Positions 47,609 through 58,350 of a stretch of 64,000 nucleotides of DNA are shown piece by piece; positions within the stretch are counted from its first letter, which is position 1, and each line of letters begins with the position of its first letter. Under the pieces are notes generated by a model, which searched no databases, was not told where the DNA came from, and saw nothing but the letters and a program-made list of their open reading frames with translations. The DNA comes from Chaetomium olivaceum. Lineage: Eukaryota > Ascomycota > Sordariomycetes > Sordariales > Chaetomiaceae. The position numbers were made by a program, and so were the translations under genes. The stretch is taken from contig JAYWVB010000038.1 of NCBI GenBank assembly GCA_039881045.1, forward strand, positions 124,001-188,000. The letters run 5' to 3'.

Positions 47609-48841
47609 CTACCACAACCACTTCATCCCTCCCTCCCTAAACAACACCACCACCAGCAACACCTTCCACACCGCCCCGCACCCCCACCCGATCCTCCCCG
47701 GCGGCAGCGCCGCCGCAGCCACCTCAGGCTCCTTCCTCCTCCCCACCGCCGTAATCCCATTAGTTAACCTCATCCGCCGCCACCAGCGCCGGACCGCGAT
47801 CATAAAAGTCCACCAGCACGAACACCACCGGCACCCCCCCCTCCCACCAATACCATTCCCACCCCCGGCAGTCCACTGCGCCGCACAATCCGCCACGTGC
47901 CTCCCCAGCGCACGCTCCCCCGTCCGCGACGGACTGTTCGTCACATCGACGTCGCCGGCCGCGGGATCGACGCGTCGCTCGTGAGGCGCAGGTCCGCGAA
48001 GTGGTTGAGCAGCGGGAACATGCCGGAAGCCAGGGCGTCTTGTGCGGCGGCTAACGACGACGCCGACGACGACGACGAGGTGGCGGTTGTGGTGGTAGTC
48101 GTGGTGGTAGTCTTCTTCTTGGGCCGGCCGAGCGCGCAGCTGAAGGGGTCCGTGGTGAAGACGTCGTAGGGGGTTTCGAAGACGTGGGAGAATTCGTTGA
48201 GGAGGTAAGGGTGGGCTTGGGACGGGGGTGGAAAGGGAGGCGATGAAGGTTATGAGGCGGTTGTTGGCGGTGATGAGGGCTTGGAGGGTCGGCCAGGTGG
48301 TTATTGGGGAGGAAGAGGAGGATGTGTTTGATGACGATGATGCTGGTGGGGTGTAGGCGTATTTGGAGACGCCGGAGCGGGTGAAGGCGGCGCCGAAGGA
48401 GGAGGCGGGCTGGTCGTTGGAGTTGACGAGTAGGAGGGTCACGACGTCGTTGGGGTTGTCGTCGAGCCAGTGCTTGATGTGGGCTAGCCAGTCTTCGAGG
48501 GGGCCCGCGTCGAGGATGCGGCAGTCGGTGTGGCAGAGTTGGAGTTTGTTGGACGAGAGGTGGACTTGGGCTTGGAGCAGGCGGATACCGGCTGACAGGG
48601 CGATGGTTGCGTTGTAATACTGGCTGCTGGCGACGCTATTGCCTGTGCTGGCGTCGCGGACAAACGCGCTGTCGTGGGCGCCCATGTAGGTGATGTTGTT
48701 GTAGGCGCGGCTGCATAAGTCTGGTGAGTTGTTGCAAGCCACGGTTGCCGCCGAGGTGGTTGTACCATATTGACGACCCGCGTGGACGTTTGATGCTGAG
48801 ATTAGTAGAGCCGCTAGGGCTTGAAGCTGTAACCAAATCAT
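47609..48841 (-). CDS. Secreted PI-PLC-like phosphodiesterase, four frameshifts
   Basis: The start MIWLQLQALAALLISASNVHA is a signal peptide. Then come ACNNSPDLCSRAYNNITYMG and AHDSAF, the catalytic His region of PLC-X-like TIM barrels, and CRILDAGPLEDWLAHIKHWL with DVVTLLLVNSND. The frame then changes four times. Near 48226 a 5-base run is one too long, before QAHPYLLNEFSHVFETPYD. Near 47964 a base is missing, after DASIP. In the 8-C run 47834-47841 one is missing, before VPVVFVLVDFYDRGPALVA. Near 47762 one or four bases are extra, before GITAVGRRKEP. Each segment still encodes recognisable family sequence, so decay is recent or the breaks are errors. The hydrophobic C-terminus (VWKVLLVVVLF) could be a GPI-anchor signal. 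Intronless as read. As written, the product is truncated or garbled after residue ~210. Confidence 0.7.
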   Translation of the reverse strand: MIWLQLQALAALLISASNVHAGRQYGTTTSAATVACNNSPDLCSRAYNNITYMGAHDSAFVRDASTGNSVASSQYYNATIALSAGIRLLQAQVHLSSNKLQLCHTDCRILDAGPLEDWLAHIKHWLDDNPNDVVTLLLVNSNDQPASSFGAAFTRSGVSKYAYTPPASSSSNTSSSSSPITTWPTLQALITANNRLITFIASLSTPVPSPPLPPQRILPRLRNPLRRLHHGPLQLRARPAQEEDYHHDYHHNRHLVVVVGVVVSRRTRRPGFRHVPAAQPLRGPAPHERRVDPAAGDVDVTNSPSRTGERALGRHVADCAAQWTAGGGNGIGGRGGCRWCSCWWTFMIAVRRWWRRMRLTNGITAVGRRKEPEVAAAALPPGRIGWGCGAVWKVLLVVVLFREGGMKWLW

Positions 48842-49558
48842 GATGCAGTCTAGAAATCTGGAAACCTGGGTGTCGAGAAACTAAACGAGAGGTTTGAGTC
48901 CGCTCAGGCGAAGGCGGTTGATCAGTTGAGATTGGGCCTTTCCCGGGCTTTGTGTCCGTCGGTAAAGATATACCTTGGACGCTTAGACCCATACCACGTA
49001 AAGAATTGCACGCTCCTCTATCCTCCTTAATGTACATGTGATGCGCCCGAAGGCCAGGCTGTTGGGTATCCCGAAGCTCGAGCTCACATGGAATCAGCGG
49101 ACCGGGCAGACCGGCATACCACACTAACTCAGTGCTAGATCTTAGATGCGCACTTCAGAGTTTGACGATACGTTTCCGTCACCTGGCTAGTAACGTTTTA
49201 AAACAACCCGGACATCCCGGGTAGCGAGGGGGTTCCCCTATCGGTCCGCGTTTAGGTGTCCAAAGGTTATTGTCAGCAGAGCACGGGACATCAGAGGCGG
49301 TAAGACATGAAGGGTACACGAGGGTCATTGTATAAGGGTGACACACAACCCAAACCGTGGAAGGTAAACATCAAAAACGCAATCTTGATATACTCCGCTA
49401 TGCAGCCAACCCAGCCTTCGCCCTTCAGCAAAGACAGGTTTCCCACTAATGCTACTCAACCGCGAATTATGATTACAACTTGTTATATCCGCAGCACCAA
49501 ATCCCCAGCTCCCCATCCGTCTATCCAGCCCACTACACATTCTTCTTCATAACCAACC
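48842..49558. other. Spacer between SIP3-like and PLC-like genes
   Basis: About 700 bp between two minus-strand genes: PLC promoter and SIP3-like 3' UTR. No gene is seen. Confidence 0.4.
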
Positions 49559-52500
49559 TCAGAAGGCAGTCCCCATCCGCTGCAAAGCCGTCTTCTCTTC
49601 GGCAGCACAACTAGTACAGTACTCCGAGAACCACTCCCTCAGCGCGGCCCGACGCTGCGTCTCCCCAGCACCACCACCACCACCACCACCAACACCCTCC
49701 TCACCCTGAATAACACTCTGCACCTTCTCCCCACCTTGCTGCTGCTCACCATCACCACCACCACTAACCCCCCACCCCTTCCCCCCGCCCGCCAACAACT
49801 CCCTCACCTGCTCGCACCTCCTCGTCTCCCCCGCTAGCCAGCTCTCCCACTCGGCCGTCAGCATCTCGAGCTCGACCTTGTTGACGACGCGCATGGCGAC
49901 GAGCAGGTCGTGGCGGTAGGCACCCATGCGCTGGCGCACACGTCGCACGCGCCGCGCCGTCGCCTGGCTGGTGGCCGACCCGAACCCGCCGCCCCGCGAT
50001 GACGAGGACGGCGGTGGTGCCGCGTCTTGGTAGGGGGCGTCGAGGCTGGTGGTGGCGTTGAGGAGGGTTTGGAAGGTTTCGTAGCTGGTTTTTGTTTCGT
50101 TGTTAGAATATTGGTTGGAAAGGTGAGTGGAGGTTGGGAGGGGGCGGGTTAATGAAAGAGAAAGAAACATACCATTGGCTCCCGCCGCCCTTTCTCGGAA
50201 CCATGGTGTTGTTGCCCGCGGCCTCGTCCAAATCAGCCAGGTAGATGGCCTTGCTCATCATCAAGTTCGGCCCGACGCCCAGCCGGCTCATGTAACGCGC
50301 CGACTTGCGCTCGACCCACCACGTCGAGCTGGCCTGGGAGATGACCACCAGGTTATACGCGGCGCTTGCCGCCAGCAGCAGCAGGATCAGCCTGTTCGCG
50401 GTTACGATCTTGAAGATGCGCCTCACCGCGGCAAAGGCCCACATCATGACGCTGGTGATGGCGCTCTCCATAAACGACCGTCCCGTCTCCAGCATCATGT
50501 CGGTCAGCGTGCGTGGGCGCACGGCGGCGGTGCTGGACTTGTGTAGCAGCTGCTGGCCCTCGGGGGTGGTGTCGGGCGAGAAGACGACGACTTGCGTTTG
50601 CTGGCCAATGTTGCCATACACTTGGATGGCACGCTTCGTACGGCTGTGTGGACCGAGCTTGCGCACTTGCTCCGTGGCGATGTCGGCAATCTCGTCAGCA
50701 TCATTGGCCGCGTCGTCGAGCGCCTGGCGTTGCACCATGTTCTTCCAGGCAAAGGCGGGCGTCTTGGACCAGTCGGTCTTGGTGTAGATGGCCAGCTTGC
50801 ACTTGGATTTGGCGAGGTGCGTGATGACCACCTTGGTGACGAGCTTGAAAGCGTGGGAGTGTGGTAAGTGCCATGGGGTCTTGATGTGCGTGACCACGTA
50901 GGTGATGTGGTCGTTGAAGATGTCAATGGTCTGAGAGTCGGTGACGTCGACGGGCTTCTTCGCGGCCGAGCATGTCAACGTAGTCGACCTTGAAGCGGAA
51001 CTGCCGCCGCATGAGACCGTGGTCTTTCAGCTCCCAAGGCCCTTGGGTGATATCCTTCGCGCCGCGCTCAAAGTAGACCTTGGGGAGGATGAAGCTTTTG
51101 TCTCCGAAGAGTACATGGAAGCATGATTTCGCGCTGATCTCGAAGTGCCGCTCGGCCACGCTTTTGCCCATTCCCTGGGGTTCGTACGTTACCGGGTGCG
51201 TAGGTAACTGGAGCTTATGGCTTGACTTCCTGAGCCCGCGCGAACCATGTCGGCCGTGTGAACCCTGCCCCCGTTTCAGGACGGGCCTGCCAAATGCAGT
51301 ACCGTTGTCGGCGGGCGTGTTGGATGATACCTCCTCCCAGCTCTCAACGCTGGGGCTCCGCTTGTTGTCCTGCTCCTTATTCAAGGTTGACAGTGTTGCG
51401 ATAATCTCGGACAGCTCCATCGGTTCTGCAGCCTGAAGGTCATCAACCAAAAGGTTGAGCCGGGACTGGAGGAGGGAGAAATCCTCAAGGAACACCTTGA
51501 TGGTGATCCGCGAGTACGTGATGTCTGGCATGTCCTGGTTCAAATGCAGGAAGATGAAATCGCAGTCCCGACCCGGAGCAGCCGTCAGCTCCGTGATGCT
51601 ATCAAGGTTAATGGCGTACGCCACAACCAACCCCATTTGGTGACCGTAAAAGTACATGCGGTCAGGGGTGACAAAGATACGACCGTTACCGGCCATTCCC
51701 GCGTCTTTGCTGTCGGGCGACGCGCTGGACCAAGCGGCGTTGAACACCAACACGGGCTTGTCATCCGGTAGAGCTGTTGGGAAGAACAGCCGGAACTGCG
51801 CATACTGCGCCCTCAGTTCGGGAGGGTAGTTGAGTGGGAACTTCTCCGACGACGTCTGATCCCGGATTCGAATATCGGCAGCTGTGGCATCCACGCTCAC
51901 CGTCTTCCTGTGCGAGTTGGCCGGCGCAGGTAGTTTCTCGACCGTTGGCGTTCGCGGCATGGCGGTAGCCACAAATGGGTCGCTCATATCCGGCTTGGGC
52001 GTATTGGGTATCGAGGGAGTAGGGCAGTACATCGACGTATAAGGACTGCTGCCCCAGTAGTTGGCCAGGACGGCGCTCGGCAGGCCCCGAGAGGCTCCTG
52101 CATTAGCACTAGCCAGAATGGCGGTTTTACTTAGATTTGTCGCGATCGGTGGCCTCGCCAAAGTGATAGGAGCCAGACTTCCCGGGATTTGATCGAGTAG
52201 GGAATTAGGGACACGTAGCGGAGGAGGGTGTCCAATATGGGGAGAGGTCGCCGTGCTCGAGGCCATGCTAGCTCCCGTTGTCCCCGAGCTAGACGGATCC
52301 ATCGAGCCTGTGAAGGCCGATTTGCGGTGCAAGTCGAGCTTCTGCATGATGCGTGCAGCATGCTCCCGTCCGCTCTCGCCATCCTCCCGGCCAAGGTGAG
52401 TAGTAATCGCCCTGCGGGGAGGCGCGTCGAAGCTCGCACGCACCATGTTTCCATCCTGACCGGGAACGGGAAGAGTCGTTTGCCTTTCTACCACGCTGGT

Positions 52501-54016
52501 CTCGTCGATATTGTCGAGCATCTTGGCCGAGAACTCTGGAATCGACGGCGGAGTGATGGAGAAGGCCGGGTCGGTCCCTCCAAGAAGCGAGTTCTGGTCC
52601 CGGCCCATGCTGGCCTCGATCGCCTTCTTCTTGGCCACCTCAAACACCTCAAGCCACTCGATCAGCTGCGACTGCGTCTCGGCCTGGAGCATGATGGTCT
52701 GGGTCTTGGTCTTGATCTCGAAGCAGAATCGGCGCTCTTCCTGGACCGCCGGCCTCGCGCTGCACAGCAGCACTCCGATCTCGTCGCCCTGTAGCACTCC
52801 CTGGGGCCCCTGGACCAACCACCCAAAAATACCATCACGGCAATAATACCACCGACGCGTCCAGGTCGTCCTGACGGGCTTCCCGGAAAGCACACGTAAG
52901 AACAACCACCCTTGCTTCTCCGAAATGACAGCGACCTGGTCCTTCCGCTGGATGCTCATCGGCCCCTTGGAGCCCAGGAACGGCACGGTCGAGATGCTGT
53001 AGTCTTCCAGCTCCCTCGACGGCTTGTACACGGCGAGCGTACTCTCGCCAATATCCCGCCTTGCAATCTGCGCCTCCCTCTTAAACACGGCCTCGGTCAT
53101 CTCCATCTCCCTCGCCCAGCCCCTGATCCTCTCCAGCTCGCTCCCCCACGCGTTCTGCCCGCCGACGCCGCCCGCCTGCCCCGTACGCCGCATCTCCCGC
53201 CCAACGTCGGCACAGACGCGCACGACGCAACTTGTCCAACCCCGCCCGCACCTGCGGCGCCATCTGGCAATAATCTAAGCTCGCCTTTAAGTACGCACGG
53301 CGGGTCTCAAAAACGGCAAAGGCGTCCTCGCGCAGGGAGCTGGGCTCCTTGGTCTTGCTCTGGCCAACATAGCGGGCCAGCGTCGCATCGAAGGTCTTCT
53401 GGGCAGCCTCCAGAACGCGGCGGGTGTCGCGGAAGGCGCGCAGCTCGCCCTGGACGTAAGCCCTAATGGGCTCGACGCTGGCGGGCTCGAGGCGGCGCAC
53501 GACGGCCAGGATGCCGCCCCACCAGTCGCGGGCGCCGTCGCCGGCACGGCGCAGCGCGGGGAGCGTGTAGTCGGCGTCGAGCACGTGCGAGTCGACGGGC
53601 GAGGCGATGGAGGGCGGGGAGATCTTGGAGAGGTAGGAGCCGATGGTGTCCTCGAGCGCGAGCACGTCGTGTACCAGCTTGGAGGTGCTGCGGATGTAGC
53701 TCTCGAGCCAGCGTTCGATGGCGTCGAGCTGGTCGGAGAAGTGCACGGCGGTGGCACGGAAGGTCGGCGAGTCGAGGGCGGCTTCGTTGAGGGTGACGGG
53801 GATGGCTGGGCCGGTGTGCGAAGGCGGCGGAGGGAGTTGGGGTTGTGGTTGTGATTGTTGAGAGGGTTGGGAGGAGGAGGATGGTTGGGATGGTTGGGAT
53901 GGTTGGGATGGTTGGGATGGTTGGCCAGGGCCGGAGGAGGTGGTTGTCGGGGGCATCGTCGCCGACGGTCGTAGCCCTGCTAGGGCTGCCGCCGGTGGGA
54001 TTGTCGGTTCGTTCAT
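49559..54016 (-). CDS. SIP3: SIP3/LAM family BAR-PH-GRAM-VASt membrane protein, frameshifted
   Basis: Exons 50173-54016 and 49559-50084 (intron GTATGT..CCAG); about 1,455 aa after removing one base near 53226 and one near 50961. Lam/Sip3 proteins sit in the ER at membrane contact sites and move sterols. Order: low-complexity N-terminus with a (PSQ)n repeat; BAR domain (FSDQLDAIERWLESYIRST to REMRRTG); PH domain (KQGWLFLRV, TTWTRRWYYCRDGIFGWLV); Ser/Pro linker; GRAM domain (FLHLNQDMPDITYSRITIKV); VASt/START-like domain (SAKSCFHVLFGDKSFILPKV, RRQFRFKVDYVDMLG, LPHSHAFKLVTKVVITHLAK); one transmembrane helix (LILLLLAASAAYNLVVI); coiled C-terminus. The corrected joins read LDKLVVRVCADVGREM and MLGRKKPVDVTDSQ. 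Both indels are single extra bases, so sequence error is plausible. Confidence 0.85.
53881..53925. repeat. 9-bp coding minisatellite (PSQ)n
   Basis: ATGGTTGGG is repeated four times plus one imperfect copy on the plus strand; on the minus strand it encodes Pro-Ser-Gln repeats in the N-terminal tail of the SIP3-like protein. Repeat length is likely variable between strains. Confidence 0.8.
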
Positions 54017-54632
54017 CTCGAGACTCTGGATCGGGGATCGGGCGGAGACCAGAGACCGGGGCTATCTTGTGTTGTCGTCGGGGGCTGCTGTGCAGCTTTC
54101 GGCGGTACAAGGACGGGTTACTTCAAGTTGGACTCTGCAACAATGATATCAATCATTTGAGATAATTGACGACTATCCAAACTTGGTCATGGTCCATAAT
54201 ATCCCGGCCGGGGACTTCCAAGTTGGTGATGCTCAATGGATGGAATGGAAGGGGAGGTGTTGTTTCGTTGGTTTCATTGGTTTGGCTGGTAAATGACACC
54301 CAATGACGTTCTGTTTCAGTTGAAAGCAGCCCGCAGCCAGCCAAGCCACTGCAGAACCGTTCGAGAACACCTGTGGCCTGGGTATGTGCCGCTAACGGTT
54401 AGCGCCCCGGGTCTGTTTTGAGGCACGCACTGCTATTCCGGGACCGCCCAGACTGCACAGTGCGGCACCGCCTCCCGTTTTCCCCCTTTATTTTCCCAAT
54501 CGTTCTCAGGGGTAATTCAACAACACACGCAGACACGGTAGCTCCCTCTGGCCAAAAAAACTGATACACCAAAAATAAAGAAGACAAAAAGTCAGAGATT
54601 TTATTCCACTTCGTTTTCTTAAGTTCGGGTCC
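54017..54632. other. Upstream of SIP3-like gene
   Basis: About 600 bp that should contain the SIP3-like promoter. No gene is seen. Confidence 0.4.
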
Positions 54633-55076
54633 GATTTGACCGAGGAATATCGCATCAAGCCTAAGGTATCCAAGTGCAGGTGCCTGAGAGCCGACGGCAG
54701 TGTCAACTACGCCACCAAACTCCGCATTCTCGAAGAGTTCCAGGCCACAAACGTCCCCATTCTTCTAATGGCGGTTCAGACGGGAGCTGTTGGATGAGTA
54801 GCTCCATCCCCATCCCCCAAATCAGCATACAACCCGACAACACGCAACACACGCATAGATTAAATCTGACAGTCGCAATCTGCGTGCGCATTTTCGATGG
54901 AGGAGCAGGCTATCGTCAGGCCAGTCCGCATGGGCCAGACACGGACTGTCATCATCATCATCACATATGTGGACCAGGATTGGGTTGAAGGAGTCAGTCA
55001 GTTGGGCGGCCCCAGGTGCAAACAAGATGGCATTGAGGTTTTTCAAAGTTTGCTAACTAGCGAGATAGAACATTGA
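54633..55076 (+). pseudogene. Decayed SNF2-family helicase C-terminal fragment
   Basis: Three short blocks in the order expected for the helicase C lobe of HLTF/Rad5-like SNF2 proteins. Block 1 (54687-54794) reads RADGSVNYATKLRILEEF then QATNVPILLMAVQTGAVG before TGA. Block 2 (54860-54877) reads LNLTVA. Block 3 (54897-55076) reads MEEQAIVRPVRMGQTRTV, the motif VI region, then diverges and stops. Between blocks 1 and 2 is a 65-nt stretch that ends CATAG and starts ATGAGT, where a GTGAGT donor would be expected. The PQWNPS segment between blocks 2 and 3 is missing and the frame shifts. Upstream, no N-lobe, Walker A or DEAH box is visible in the window. It is a relic, not a working gene. It lies between SIP3-like and APC4. 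Confidence 0.72.
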
Positions 55077-55135
55077 CGATATTCAAGAGAGAAAGCGAGT
55101 TTGCCCAAGCTCACGCTGGCTGCCTGGGTGTGCTG

Positions 55136-57852
55136 CTAAGGTTGCTGATTGCCGTCCTGCAGATCATCCGGGAATGTATAAGTCTTATACACGGCCTTAT
55201 CTCGCCCCAGAAGACACACCCTGGCCGGAATCTCGCCCCGAAGCTTGCTCGGCCTTTGAACCACCATCTGAACAGGGTTAAAGCCAGAGATGTGGGAAAA
55301 GGCAAGACATGAGCCAAGCCCAGCACTCTCCGTGCCGTTGAACTCTAGTATGGGAGGCGTCTGACCTTTTGAGTACCTCTGATAAAGCATTTGGGGCGAT
55401 TGGTATGTAATTTGTAAGAGAACCAACTTTGGTTCTTCTGGCTTATTGTTAGCACCACCTACTGCTCCGTTTGAAGGCCTGGTCTCACCTTTTTGGCTAC
55501 ACAAGACGAGCAAAGACTTGTCGTCGAGATACTTGAGATCAACAATGGTTACGCCGTTGGGTAGCCCTAGCATACAAGCTCTCGTTGGACCCGGGACGTT
55601 GGCGGTTTCTTCGACCTGGACGTCGGTACGAATAATGTGGACTAAACGATACGTTAGTTGCGAGGACCATCGGCAGAGGTGTATCAAACCGACTCTTTGA
55701 CTTGTCATCCTCTGAGACCATCGCGGTAAACGTTGGCGCTGAGTGGTCCTAAAACACCGATTAGCTAACCATCCAGACCCGAGCCGCGGATAACAAACTC
55801 ACTTTCTTATGAGGCCGGCCCATCCACAAATCGTATTTCCATATCTTTCTCCCAATCGACACCTCCGTCGCTTGGCCAAACTTTACACCCTGCTTCTCTG
55901 CATTGGCGATACCATCGAAAACAGCGTTGGCGCTGGTGACCAGGTAGTTCAAGAGAAAGCCGATGCGAGGAAACACCTTCATATATGGCCGGCCTTCCGC
56001 CTGCTCCTTTAGCTGCTTGTCTAGGAGGTCCAGAAGCGTCACGTCCGGCGCGACCATTTCTTGGTCTTTGAGGTAATCCTCCTTGACGACTTCTTCAAAA
56101 TACACCGATAAAGGGCTGCTGGCCAAGTAATGTTGAATGTATGACAGCACTCTGGGGTTGTCCATCGTGGCCTCCTTCTCAGAAAGCTCTTCGGTGATCG
56201 AAGACGACCCTTGTTTGTCGATTTCTAACCGTAGCCAAATTGAGAAAGCGTTGAAGTACTCCAGCTCGTCCATGACGGTCGTCAATATTCTATGCGAAAC
56301 CATCATCAGGCACGAAATAATGTCAATGAGCTTGACAATCTGGGCTTCGTCAAACCCGATGCTCTTCCCGGGACCATGGAAGCGTGCAATTCCGAGTAGG
56401 CGACTCAGGATGGCGCCGCATCTTTCTAGTGCCGGCATGAAGTTACCGTGGACTAGGCCGCGAAGACTGGTAAGGCCGGATACCACCGCCTTCTCCCATC
56501 GCTTGTGCCCCTAGAGTGATAGTGAGCTTGGGCCACGACTTGGACTTATTAAAGTGATACGTACTCGTTCGCCGAGGGTATCCGCAAGCCACTCCTTCAC
56601 TGGCTCATAGACGTGGCCTGTAACCACCGTGTGGTAGAGCGCCTGAACGACCGTCATATCTCCCTTAGGCATTTTCTTGAGATCATCCTGGACTCCGGCC
56701 ATAAATCGACGTGGTAACTCCCGCGTCGACTGCCAGTCGCTGACCATGTGTGACTGGGTAGACTTTAGGTATCGTAGCAAATTTTGCAACGTGGTTGTCT
56801 TGGAGGCTAGGAGTGATAGGTTGGCCGGCGAGGAGTCTAGGAAGGCGAGCTTCATTGGCACCAGATGCAAAGCTGTGCCATCCCCAATCTGCGGCCTAAG
56901 CAACAACATGTGAGTTGAAACTTCCGGGCGCGAGCTGTGTCCACAGAGGTGGAATATCTCGTCATCACCACGAGGCGAGTGTTTTGTGGTACCGATGACG
57001 AATGAGTCGTTGATGCTGAGATGTATCCCGCCATCAGTCGTTCCCACGACCATAACATGCACATCATCAGCTTCTTCCGTCTTGAACGGTCGGAAGACAG
57101 ACTCGAGTGATGCTGATGACGAAAATAGAAACATGTCATCTCTGCCCAAGTCAGCAAACACCTCACCTCCGTCGAAGAAGACAACTCACCCCGACCCGCC
57201 AGCAGGCAGCGGACTGAGTTTTGGCAACGATGTCTCCGCCTCCAAGAAGACCAACTCCCGCGGCAGATCAACCGCCACATCCCCCGTCCGCTCTCCATCC
57301 AGCAGTATCCTCCTCTCCTGCTCACCCCCTTTCCCAAGCCCCTCCTTCCTCCGCCGACTCTCTCCCGTGGTATTCCTCACCCACGCAATGAACCCAATCT
57401 TCCCCGTCGCCGCGGCAGCAGCGGCATCACCAACACCATCACGCCCCCCCAAAACCCGAATATGATGCACCGCCTTGCTGCTCTCCAATCCCACCAACCT
57501 CACCACCCCATCACTCCACCCAGCCGCCAAAAATTGCCCTACACCAAATCAGCCACGCACCCCCCAACTAATATTTAGGAAAGAAAAAGAAAAGAATGAA
57601 TGGAAACTCACCATCACCCTTCCAAGCCACCGCATCCACACTCTTCCCACGCTCAACACACTTCGAGACCAGACCCTGATCCCCCGTGCGCCAGACAAGC
57701 AGGGCGGCGCCAGCCTCGCCGACTGTCGCGGTCAGGTCGATGGCCGGGTTGCAAGCGAGATGGCCGCCCGCGGCTGGGGAGGAGAGGGGCGTGGTGCCGA
57801 GGAGGGGCAGTTTCGGGAGGGTTTGGGTTTGGGTCTGGACGGGGGTCGTCAT
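55136..57852 (-). CDS. APC4: Anaphase-promoting complex subunit Apc4, one frameshift
   Basis: Six exons: 57612-57852, 57190-57538, 56565-57141, 55803-56510, 55489-55748, 55136-55437; 811 aa after removing one extra base near 55694. Apc4 is a scaffold of the APC/C ubiquitin ligase that triggers anaphase. The N-terminal WD40 part shows LLVWRTGDQGLVSKCVERGK, VDAVAWKGDG joined to QFLAAGWSDGVVRL, and GKIGFIAWVRNTTG. The middle Apc4 long domain has GHKRWEKAVVSGLTSLRGL and DEAQIVKLIDIISCLMMV. The C-terminal part has VQMVVQRPSKLRGEIPARVC. The break separates MVSEDDKSK from VGLIHLCRWSSQLTYRLVH. The 51-nt intron 55438-55488 (GTGAGA, GCTAAC, CCAG) is in frame, so retention would still be translated. The essential role argues that the frameshift is an error. 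Confidence 0.87.
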
Positions 57853-58350
57853 GGCCTTAGTTGGGCAGGGTTGCCGTTACTGCCAGTGGGGAAGAGTTGC
57901 GGGTTGAGAGGCGGAACAAAATAGCTTTTTGGGTTTCCTTCGTTTAGTGAAATCGAAGGGTGTTCAGGTGATTGGGCCGAGTGCTGAATGCAATATTCTG
58001 AGTGTCCAGTGATTGCAGAAAAAGCGTGGTCAGGCCATTAATCCGGACTCGGTTCTGAAGTGGTGTTGCTTTGGCTTTGGTTGTTCTTGCCTGATGGTGA
58101 TTTTGTTTCCTATTCTGCTCTCCAATGAAGATTCCATGTCACTTGCGTGTGGATGGCTCGGATACTCGCACTGTGCGCTTAAGGGAAGCCCGATTCCAGG
58201 AGGTTGCAAATATTGATTCATTTTGCCGGCGTAAAGTCAAAATCTCATAAATGGGACAATTTTCCTGCCTCTAACCACGCCGCGCACCAAAGATACATGT
58301 CCGCTCAAGCGCCTAGCCTCCCTCCTTCTTTAACCCAGCCTCTCGCTCCT
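57853..58350. other. APC4 promoter and RET2 3' region
   Basis: About 500 bp between two tandem minus-strand genes. Nothing distinctive is seen. Confidence 0.4.
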
